64,000 bases of DNA from Paenibacillus sp. 32O-W. Lineage in GTDB: Bacteria; Bacillota; Bacilli; Paenibacillales; NBRC-103111. The notes under the pieces were generated by a model. It made no database searches, was not told where the DNA came from, and saw only the letters and a program-made list of their open reading frames with translations. Below, piece after piece: positions 15,200 through 22,450 of the stretch. The position numbers and the translations under genes were made by a program. Each line of letters begins with the position of its first letter. Within the stretch, counting starts at the first letter, position 1. Location: contig NZ_VEGP01000011.1 of the NCBI RefSeq assembly GCF_007679495.1, positions 1 to 64,000 on the forward strand, given 5' to 3'.

Positions 15200-15919
15200 T
15201 TAGTCCAATAATTCCCTCATATAAGCCTTGCGGTTTTCTAAAAATCTCCTCGTGATCTGGTAATGGGAAGTTTCCTCGTATGGGATCGGACGGATCGGCG
15301 GTTCGTCAAATTGATAAATCTCCGCATCGGGATAGCCCAGCAAAATAGGAGAATGAGTGGCGATAATGAGCTGCGAATCTTTCTGCAGCTCGTGGATGAT
15401 GCTCAGAAAAGCAAGCTGCCTTGCCGGGGAAAGGGCGGCTTCCGGCTCATCCAGCAGATAGATTCCTTTCCGCCCGAACCGGTTTTGGAACAGCGCCAGG
15501 AAGGACTCTCCATGCGAATGCTCATGCAACGATTTTCCCCCGTACGCCCGGTAGATTCGCGGGTCTTCCTTGGCTATCTCGTCTATGTGGTTGGCGAAGG
15601 AGTAGAAGGATTCCGCCCGCAGGAAGAAGCCCTGGTTGATCTTGGGCAGCCACGAAAGCCTTATATAGTCCCCGAGCCTCGCCTCGGAGGCTGCAAGCTC
15701 AAACAGATTGTTCCGGCTCCCTCCCGCGGTATTAAAACCGCATTGGTAGGCGATTGCCTCCAGCAGGGTAGATTTCCCCGAGCCATTCTCTCCGACGAAG
15801 AAGGCTACATTTTTTCTTAGCTTCAAGGTCCCCAAGGTTCGAATCGAAGGAATACTGAACGGATATTCCTTAGGGTTGCGGATCTTGTCCTTCAGCAGAG
15901 TAATTTCATGAAGATACAT
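15200..15919 (-). CDS. AAA-family ATPase (RecF/ABC-like, stand-alone)
   Basis: About 240 residues. Walker A is FFVGENGSGKST, the signature-like segment is HEHSHGESFLALF, Walker B is GIYLLDEPEAALSP and the switch histidine lies in IIATHSPILL. This is the short AAA_23/AAA_21 type of predicted ATPase related to RecF/SMC heads without a coiled coil. The ATG at 15919 is preferred, 12 bases after AAAGGTG; a GTG inside that site would add five residues. Relatives occur both as orphan housekeeping genes and with OLD-type defence nucleases; no nuclease or toxin partner is next to it. The 400 bases upstream are AT-rich and hold the protease promoter. Confidence 0.85.
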   Translation of the reverse strand: MYLHEITLLKDKIRNPKEYPFSIPSIRTLGTLKLRKNVAFFVGENGSGKSTLLEAIAYQCGFNTAGGSRNNLFELAASEARLGDYIRLSWLPKINQGFFLRAESFYSFANHIDEIAKEDPRIYRAYGGKSLHEHSHGESFLALFQNRFGRKGIYLLDEPEAALSPARQLAFLSIIHELQKDSQLIIATHSPILLGYPDAEIYQFDEPPIRPIPYEETSHYQITRRFLENRKAYMRELLD

Positions 15920-16343
15920 GATCGGATGATTCACCTTTCGTTACTGCTATATTGCTTAGAAAACATAGCTTTTGCTCTATCATAACAGAAACGTTACGTC
16001 TATTACCTCCTATATTCTCCTGCGAAATCATAGATATTATCTTACAAAGTTCATAGCAGACTATTTCGGTTGCCAAACTCTCATTTTTGCTTGGTTGCAA
16101 AGTATGAACTTGCACACAACCTCAATCCTTAAACCGTGATTACTGTCATTTTTTACAATGAATTTTATAAAATTTGCTTTTTCTTGTAACAACATCACTT
16201 TACAAAGCGTCATTAGTTTGAGGGAAGTAAATTATTAAACTAAAGACAACAAACAAAATTTTTTATGTTTTTACTTACATTATTTGATTTTATTTACAAA
16301 TATGGAAACTTATTGTAGTCTATTACCTAAAGGAGGCGAAAAT

Positions 16344-17582
16344 ATGAAAAACAAAAAACAATTACTTTTGACGTCTGTAGTTGCCATGCTTCTAGTAATA
16401 CCAAATATTTCTTATGGGGCATCTTCTAATTTACACAGGGACGATGATCGTGTAATTCGTATTAATGCCCCAGAGTCAAAGATTTCCAACGAAGTTATGA
16501 ACATGCTAACGGGAGGTAAAGATTTAGAAGAGTTAAAAAAGAAAGAGGAGATGGCAAATGACTTACAGCAGTTAATTACCAATGTTAAAAATGCAGGCTT
16601 TGAACCGGATGGCTTCTATTATGATGATGATGGAAATTTAGTTCTGCAATACCAAAATTTATCGCAAGAGATTAAAGATACCGTATTGAGTAAAACAAGT
16701 TATACGGAATATTTAAAATTTGAAAAAGTGAAGTACACTAAACAAGAATTAAAGGAAGCGAAAGAAACGATCGATACTTACATCCGTTCTTATGGAATTA
16801 ATGGTGTATCAGTCGTATATAAAGATCCGGAAAACAAAGTTATTGTAATTACGGATGTTAATCAAACCAATCCGGAAGAAGTTAAAGAACGTTTAGCAGA
16901 TGTTATCGACGAAAATATGGTAGGTTATATGAATTTGAAGTTTACGGATCAATTAACAATAAATCCAGGAGATAAGATTAACGATGGCGCGGGGGATTGC
17001 ACAGTAGCTTTTAATGGTAAAAGTTCTGGCAATAAGGAAGTATCTGTCACTGCAGGTCACTGTAGACAATATGCTAACCAGATTTGGAAAAAGGGAAGTA
17101 CTAATATTGGAACATTTACAACTGCTACATCTATAGGTGATAAATCGGACGCCGGATATATTGAACTCTATAGCAATCATTCTAGAGGGGTGCTGGAAAG
17201 AAAAACCAGTATTCCTGTTGCACAGTATGATTGGTACGGTACTCAGAACGTAGTTGGTAACGGCTTCCAGATCAGTGCCTCTAAATCGGATCAACTTCTA
17301 GCAATCCGTGTTGCCTTTACTGGTGTAAGCGCGAATGGATACAATGATCTTAGTTTAGGTAAAATTACTACGGGTTCACCTACAATAAAAGGAGACAGCG
17401 GTTCCCCCGTTCTACAATTTATTTTACACAACCCTGATAAGAATAGAAGCGAATACAGAGTAGTTGGGGTACTTAAAGGTGTGGCTGAAGATCAAGATAC
17501 AGGCGAAGTATACACTGTCTATTCAACATCAAATAATGTATGGAATGATTTGAATTTAAGTTCTGTTTACCTTGCGGATTAA
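16344..17582 (+). CDS. secreted trypsin-like serine protease (S1 family, streptogrisin-like)
   Basis: A 412-residue precursor. A signal peptide covers about residues 1-26 (MKNKKQLLLTSVVAMLLVIP then NISYGA). A highly charged propeptide follows to about residue 210, then the protease domain with the catalytic triad H239 (TAGHC), D269 (KSDAGYIEL) and S352 (GDSGSP). Two cysteines, near C219 and C240, could form a disulfide. The propeptide resembles the chaperone-like prodomains of alpha-lytic/streptogrisin enzymes. Start at the ATG behind AAAGGAGG. The gene is visibly richer in A+T than its neighbours and is one of few plus-strand genes, which suggests transfer. Its exact specificity is not readable. 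Confidence 0.88.
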   Translation: MKNKKQLLLTSVVAMLLVIPNISYGASSNLHRDDDRVIRINAPESKISNEVMNMLTGGKDLEELKKKEEMANDLQQLITNVKNAGFEPDGFYYDDDGNLVLQYQNLSQEIKDTVLSKTSYTEYLKFEKVKYTKQELKEAKETIDTYIRSYGINGVSVVYKDPENKVIVITDVNQTNPEEVKERLADVIDENMVGYMNLKFTDQLTINPGDKINDGAGDCTVAFNGKSSGNKEVSVTAGHCRQYANQIWKKGSTNIGTFTTATSIGDKSDAGYIELYSNHSRGVLERKTSIPVAQYDWYGTQNVVGNGFQISASKSDQLLAIRVAFTGVSANGYNDLSLGKITTGSPTIKGDSGSPVLQFILHNPDKNRSEYRVVGVLKGVAEDQDTGEVYTVYSTSNNVWNDLNLSSVYLAD

Positions 17583-17608
17583 TTAATATAGTATTATAAT
17601 TTATTTTT

Positions 17609-17639
17609 GCCGATGGGATATACCATCGGCTTTCCCTTT
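17609..17639 (+). terminator. terminator of the protease gene
   Basis: GCCGATGG (17609-17616) pairs with CCATCGGC (17623-17630) around a six-base loop, followed by TTTCCCTTT. Confidence 0.85.
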
Positions 17640-17663
17640 ACATCAACCTTCAGATATAATCCC

Positions 17664-18106
17664 CTACCTTTTCACGGTGCCGAAGGAGATTTTCATACCG
17701 GGAGCATAAGCTAAATAGGAATCCATGTTAAAAAGCCCGGAAAGCAGGACCTCAGCTTCATATTGTCTGCGTGCTTCCTCCGGGGTCAATCCCCGCTTCT
17801 CTAAAGAACGGACAAACTGCTCTTGGTTTCCCGGTTTGGCCGCGAATCCGTCCGCCTGGATAGAGCGAAACAGATCTTCCTTATCCGGCTGCTCCATCGT
17901 TTGATCCAGGAAATTCACCTTATCGCTTACTCTGCACTGCACATTCCGCAAGCCCAATTGGCTCATGTATATAGGGAGCTTAATGCCGATGTTTCCGTCT
18001 TTGCCCGTTCGGGCCCCGTCCTTCTCATACAGCTTCCGTCATTGTAATACAGCCCTCGGGTGTTCCTTAAATAGTCCACCTTGTTATCCCAATAGTACTC
18101 GGTCAT
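17664..18106 (-). pseudogene. class I methyltransferase gene with large internal deletion
   Basis: From the ATG at 18106 (behind AGGAG) the minus strand reads MTEYYWDNKVDYLRNTRGLY, the usual N-terminus of a UbiE-like methyltransferase of Bacillus and Paenibacillus. After YYNDG the family similarity jumps, in a different frame, to YEKDGARTGKDGNIGIKLP and SQLGLRNVQCRVSDKVNFL. It then runs to the normal C-terminus (YAPGMKISFGTVKR). The SAM-binding Rossmann core, perhaps 100 residues, is missing and the frame is broken, so the product cannot be active. Only the last 100 codons appear as an open frame. Confidence 0.78.
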
Positions 18107-18773
18107 CGAATCAAGCTCCTTTTTGAAAATGGATTGGTCCTACCTTGGCCGGTTGAAAAGAGAAAGCAATTTTCAAGAAGTATAAGCATCGTGAGTATAC
18201 CTTCAAAGTGGTCTGGCTGAATACATGGCCGAATTCCAGATGCAGACGATGAAGCTCCGATATCCGCCTTTTCCAGCAACCTGTGCTGAGCATCGGCCGC
18301 GAGCGGGAAGGATATTGGGTCAAATAAATGAGAGCCAGGGGGGTAGCAGCATACGGGATTGACCGGATGGCGGACTGCGGTGAAAGTCTAACCAATGGGA
18401 ATCGGTTTAAGATGAAGTTTGAAGAAGGTCGGTGGGGAACATGGCTTTTTCCAATCATACCGGGCATCATTTCTACCATGAAATTCATAGAGATCCACAA
18501 AGTTCCAAAAAAAGGCGGGGGGCTTTATCTTCAGTCCCGCCATTCCGTTCCTCGAACCGGTTATTCAAATAGTAACAGCCACCGCTTAATACTTCAAGAC
18601 AAGGATAAACGGCTATCGCCGTCCTTTGGACAGGCGCGTTTACCGATGAAATATGAGAAAAACTCCTATCGGAGTATTTCATGGATGAGCGACCGCGTTT
18701 AAAGGATGTTTTTATCGCCAAATAGAATTTGAAGTTATTAAGGACGCAATAACTTATAAATTCTGATTGTGGT
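18107..18773. other. stretch without recognisable genes
   Basis: Open frames of 120-130 codons exist on both strands but show no family motifs, no ribosome binding site and mutually overlapping shadows. There is an inverted repeat AAGTTATT/AATAACTT near 18732-18755. The segment may be decayed coding DNA attached to the methyltransferase pseudogene. I could not identify its origin. Confidence 0.4.
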
Positions 18774-18826
18774 AAAAAAAGCTTCTAACGGAGCCATCTC
18801 GAAGATGAATAACCCGGTATTAGAAG
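18774..18826 (-). terminator. terminator of csaA
   Basis: On the minus strand CTTCTAATACCGG pairs imperfectly with CCGTTAGAAG, followed by seven Ts (18774-18780). A second perfect 11-bp stem, TTAGAAAGTTT/AAACTTTCTAA (18834-18844, 18872-18882), lies between it and the gene. Confidence 0.75.
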
Positions 18827-18906
18827 ATGCCAATTAGAAAGTTTGTTCCATTTTAATGCTTTAATGAACTTAAACTTTCTAATGTGGTAAGAACAGGTAA
18901 CCGTGC

Positions 18907-19236
18907 TTAAGCAATGGGAGTCCCGTCTTTAACGGCCTCATCCGGACGCAGCAGAACGACATCCCCATCCTCCGGGACCCCTCCCAGCACCAGAACTTCG
19001 GAGACATAGCCCGCTATTCGCCTCGGAGGGAAATTGACCACCGCCACTACCTGGCGGCCTGTCAACTGCTCGGGCGAGTACCTTCTCGTAATCTGCGCAC
19101 TGGAGCGCTTGAGCCCGAGAGGGCCGAAGTCTATCTCCAGCTTGATCGCCGGCTTCCGCGCTTCCGGGAACGGCTCGGCCTTCTTGATCGTCCCTATACG
19201 CAGATCCAGCTTCATAAAATCGTCTATCGTCGCCAT
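18907..19236 (-). CDS. csaA: CsaA-type tRNA-binding domain protein
   Basis: A 109-residue OB-fold protein. The opening [32 protein letters not shown] and the segment [28 protein letters not shown] are the classic CsaA/EMAP-II-like tRNA-binding domain. In Bacillus CsaA is a small dimer with tRNA-binding and export-related chaperone activity. The ATG at 19236 is preferred because AGGAGG lies seven bases upstream, whereas the ATG two codons earlier is adjacent to it. Monocistronic, with tandem hairpins downstream. Confidence 0.94.
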   Translation of the reverse strand: MATIDDFMKLDLRIGTIKKAEPFPEARKPAIKLEIDFGPLGLKRSSAQITRRYSPEQLTGRQVVAVVNFPPRRIAGYVSEVLVLGGVPEDGDVVLLRPDEAVKDGTPIA

Positions 19237-19599
19237 TTCCATACCTCCTTTAAAGGTCTGCCGGGAATCCTTATGTCCCGACTTTCACCAATCGAACCGT
19301 GAAGCCCGCTAGGCCATTAAGTGATTCATCGCCGGAGCAGACCCTGGAATTTTCCTTTGGGGATCTTCTTTCCCAATCTATCATTTCGTTGATCCAACCG
19401 GCAGTTTCTGCGCCTCCCCGGCTGAATGTGCTAACTTCATCCATAGCAAAAGAACCGTCCACACGGATGGACCTCCGGCAGGCATACAGCCGCCATGAAA
19501 AATTATCTTCGTCGGATGCTGCCGTGCCAGCAGAATACGGGTCTAAATGGATTTCATCCAGCTAAATGGGCTCTTTCGGACGAAATATCGACAACTTAC

Positions 19600-19739
19600 T
19601 GGAAAACCTACAGTTATTTTGTGCCAAAAGGGCGTTATCTGCAAAAAAGCACGAATCTAAGTGTAGTTTTTCCAGCTACTTCAATCATCCTCCGCCATTC
19701 ACATCAATCTACCTGCATAAAATACAGTTAGATTGCCCC
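19600..19739. repeat. three copies of a 25-base intergenic element
   Basis: TGGAAAACCTACAGTTATTT (19600, direct), the reverse complement of TGGAAAAACTACACTTAGAT (19649-19674) and CATAAAATACAGTTAGATTG (19716-19739) share an AAAANCTACASTTAGATT-like core in mixed orientation. They occupy a gene-free gap of 570 bases between csaA and azlD. No gene is supported in that gap. Confidence 0.5.
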
Positions 19740-19805
19740 TCTCACGCCAAAAAAAACTTTACCCATGGGCATCATAGAGGAATTTCTTGCCGCAAAGCAA
19801 TAAAG

Positions 19806-20135
19806 CTAAATCAATGCAGACAAGTAACGGATCAGCATCACCGCAATAATCCCGGTCACCACCGTACCAAGCAGGCTCCGGGTAAAATACGCCACGGCAA
19901 AAGCCGGCAGAGCGGCCAGCAGCCCGATCCACGACGGCGCCAAGGAGCCGCCGGACACCAGCAGCTCTTGAGCCAGCAAGGCGGACATGACCGCGATCGG
20001 AATATGCTGGAGCCAGCGCAGGCCCCATTCCGGCAGTTGTATGCGGCTCAGTACAACAAGCGGCAGCACCCTCGGCAGTAAGGTGACTGCCGATGCCCCG
20101 AGCAGCATCCATAGAAAACTCCATCTCACTTCCAT
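19806..20135 (-). CDS. azlD: AzlD-type branched-chain amino acid export subunit
   Basis: A 109-residue membrane protein with four hydrophobic helices. The AzlD features LPRVLPLVVLSRIQLPEWGLRWL and IAVMSALLAQELL are visible. AzlD partners AzlC in exporting branched-chain amino acids and analogues such as 4-azaleucine. It overlaps the end of azlC by ten bases, indicating translational coupling. The ATG at 20135 is chosen over a GTG four codons upstream; a ribosome binding site GGAG lies 11 bases before it. Confidence 0.92.
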   Translation of the reverse strand: MEVRWSFLWMLLGASAVTLLPRVLPLVVLSRIQLPEWGLRWLQHIPIAVMSALLAQELLVSGGSLAPSWIGLLAALPAFAVAYFTRSLLGTVVTGIIAVMLIRYLSALI

Positions 20136-20854
20136 TTCTCCACCCACACTCCTATACTTGCGGCAATCACAATGGCAATCAATACACCGGCGCTCTCGGA
20201 CAGAAAGACCGATCCGGCCACCGCCACCACGACGGCGCTGATTGCAACGATGAGATCCAGCCCATATTTTTTGCGCTCGGTCAGTTGAAGCATGAACAGG
20301 CCGATGAACATGGCCGCCAAGGCGAAATCAAGCCCGTAGGCCTCCGGCGAAGCTATCCACTGCCCGAAGATTCCTCCCGCCAAATTGGCCAGCAGCCAGT
20401 TGAGATAGGCGGTCAGATTGAGTCCGAACATCCAGCGGTAGCTTCCCCTGGACCTCCCGGCCAGCTTGGTCACGGCGACGCCGAACGTTTCGTCCGTTAG
20501 CTGGGAGCCGATCACAACATTCTTCCATACGGGCAAATGGCGAAAATAGGGGGCCACCGCCGCACTCATGAGAAGATGGCGCAAATTGACAAAAAAGACA
20601 GTAAAAATAATGGCTGTGGCCGGGCTGCTCAAGGCAAGCATCCCGGCGGCGATGAACTGCGCCGATCCGGCATAAAGCAGCAGCGACATGAGGGCGATTT
20701 CCGCCAAGGATAAACCGGCCGTCTTCTCCAGCACACCGGCGGCAAATCCGATGCTTAAATAACCCAGCACCGTGGGTAGGCAATCCTTTACCCCTTGCAT
20801 GAAGCTCTCCTCTTGACCGGCTGGATACCGCAAAAGAACTTCCTTTTTACTCAT
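20126..20854 (-). CDS. azlC: AzlC-type branched-chain amino acid exporter
   Basis: A 242-residue integral membrane protein of the AzlC family: FMQGVKDCLPTVLGYLSIGFAAG, SLLLYAGSAQFIAAGML and FFVNLRHLLMSAAVAPYF are all typical, with about seven or eight helices. It forms a two-gene operon with azlD. The start is supported by ATGGAGGAACC. A TrmB-type regulator lies 165 bases upstream on the same strand and could govern the pair, although in B. subtilis azl genes are controlled by the Lrp-like AzlB, so this would be a different arrangement. Confidence 0.94.
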   Translation of the reverse strand: MSKKEVLLRYPAGQEESFMQGVKDCLPTVLGYLSIGFAAGVLEKTAGLSLAEIALMSLLLYAGSAQFIAAGMLALSSPATAIIFTVFFVNLRHLLMSAAVAPYFRHLPVWKNVVIGSQLTDETFGVAVTKLAGRSRGSYRWMFGLNLTAYLNWLLANLAGGIFGQWIASPEAYGLDFALAAMFIGLFMLQLTERKKYGLDLIVAISAVVVAVAGSVFLSESAGVLIAIVIAASIGVWVEKWK

Positions 20855-21019
20855 GGTTCCTCCATAGCTCTATTTTTCTATTTATTGATTAGCTCGTTTA
20901 AAATAATGCAACTGCTGCTCTGCAGGGGGAAAGCGGATAAAGCTGCTTTCTCACCCAATACAGGGCCTGCGCACAAATGATGGGGGATTAACCCGATCCA
21001 GCATAATGTTTGCCGCACT

Positions 21020-21847
21020 TTACTCCAAATCATTTAGCACGTCGGGCCTCCGCCCCGTCATCACGTGCACAAGATCGGGGTTATTGCGCCAGAGAGCATC
21101 CAGCCGCTCGGGACCGAAATGTGCCGTTACTTTTTCGATCATGATGTCATGTCGGATATATTCCGTCGCCACGAGGACGAGTACGGGATCATGGGTTTTT
21201 ACCGCCCAGGAGGTAGATTGATCGCTAAAATTGGCGATGATGACCTCTTCCCCGTCCCGGGCCGCAATGGTGAGGTGCCCACCCGTCCGGTCGCGGACCA
21301 CCTCGGGCGTCATGTAATCATGATGGAAAGTTGTTCCAATCGTCTCGTCCGGGGACCCGAACAGAACGGAGAAAACATGAACCCCTTCCCGCAGATGACG
21401 TTCCACTGCCGCCTGAATCATCGGAACCTGCGGCTCCCAAACCGAGAGCCATAGTTCTTTCTCAGTGCGTGCGATCATCTCTGTGATTTCATTCATGACC
21501 ATCTCGTCGCTGCGGATGTGCCAGATCACGTCTATGTCCCGCTCCTGCTGCAGCATCGTCAACTCTTTCTCCAAATAGGAAAGCGATTCTTCGAACTGCT
21601 TTCTTAGCCGGTCTATTAACTCCTCCGCAGGCACCGGCGAATATTTAACCGGTTCGGAGGGCACCAGATGAACGGCCCCTTTGTCCATCAGCTTCCCCAG
21701 CACCTCGTAGATCATCGACCGGGGAACGCCGGAGCGCTTGCTGATTTCATATCCCGTAACCGGATGTGTCTTCAGCAATCCGACATAGGCCTTACACTCG
21801 TACGGCGAAAAGCCGAGCTTCTGCAGTTCTTTAAAAACAGCATCCAT
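21020..21847 (-). CDS. TrmB-family transcriptional regulator
   Basis: A 275-residue regulator. A TrmB winged helix (FKELQKLGFSPYECKAYVGL, then YEISKRSGVPRSMIYEVLGK) is followed by a coiled segment and a phospholipase-D-like regulatory domain of TrmB type, with LSVWEPQVPMI and HVFSVLFGSPDE. The frame is open a further 67 codons upstream, but that part shows no homology and the ATG at 21847 has GGGTGGGA upstream, so I use it. The family includes sugar-sensing regulators; the ligand here is unknown. An overlapping pair of inverted repeats 200 bases upstream may be its operator. Confidence 0.87.
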   Translation of the reverse strand: MDAVFKELQKLGFSPYECKAYVGLLKTHPVTGYEISKRSGVPRSMIYEVLGKLMDKGAVHLVPSEPVKYSPVPAEELIDRLRKQFEESLSYLEKELTMLQQERDIDVIWHIRSDEMVMNEITEMIARTEKELWLSVWEPQVPMIQAAVERHLREGVHVFSVLFGSPDETIGTTFHHDYMTPEVVRDRTGGHLTIAARDGEEVIIANFSDQSTSWAVKTHDPVLVLVATEYIRHDIMIEKVTAHFGPERLDALWRNNPDLVHVMTGRRPDVLNDLE

Positions 21848-22043
21848 ATTTCTCGCATCCCACCCTTTATTATTGCTCCTGCTTCCTCCGACCCGAACCT
21901 TCATTCCTTTAACCGGGTTATAGAAGTTATATTTATAGCTACTATAGTTTCGGCTGAAGAAAAACGGTTCATCTCCATGTGAACCGTTAATCATTTGTGA
22001 AGGTAGATTCGCGAGAATGTAACGCGCATGATTCCGGGCCGAA

Positions 22044-22070
22044 AACAACAGTTGTTATGTTACTAACAAC
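22044..22070. promoter_or_regulatory. overlapping inverted repeats, candidate operator
   Basis: AACAAC-A-GTTGTT (22044-22056) overlaps GTTGTTA-N6-TAACAAC (22051-22070). Both lie in the upstream region of the TrmB-type regulator. Such nested dyads are typical of autoregulatory operators; the binding protein is not known. Confidence 0.45.
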
Positions 22071-22323
22071 TATAATTTGAAGACATTATGCCTGTCAAGA
22101 TATACCGGTCATAATTCTGTTTGGTTTCGGAACAGAATGGTTTTCCTCCTATTCTTCCCCATGAAAAAGAACTCCTCCGGCCGATAAAGAAATGCCATTC
22201 ATCCCATATCTCCTCCTTATTAACCGCTTAATAACAGGAGTGTACAGGAAATTTCCTTATAACAGAAATATATAAAACCAATATATTCAATAGGAAATAT
22301 CTATAAAATTTAAACGAGATGCA

Positions 22324-22363
22324 GGGCGCTGGGCAAAATACTCCTTCCGGAGGCTCAGCGCCC
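22324..22363. terminator. strong hairpin after the carbohydrate-active operon
   Basis: GGGCGCTG (22324-22331) pairs with CAGCGCCC (22356-22363). It lies about 90 bases downstream of the last gene of the operon that ends at 22451. A T tract is lacking. Apart from this hairpin and the operator above, the 600 bases between 21848 and 22450 show nothing. Confidence 0.5.
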
Positions 22364-22450
22364 GCTTCTCTGTCCACCCAGCGGGTGAAACGCTAGATAT
22401 GCGGACTTCGCACCGTTTGCGAGTTGTCGGAGCTGTGGGCGTTTACTCTC

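Noticed and set aside
15200-15919. Defence system built on the stand-alone AAA ATPase
   Set aside because: No nuclease, toxin or other effector partner is adjacent; neighbours are a kinase-like gene and an oppositely oriented protease, so there is no support for a defence module.
18328-18702. 125-codon plus-strand frame
   Set aside because: No ribosome binding site or motif; overlaps another meaningless frame on the opposite strand.
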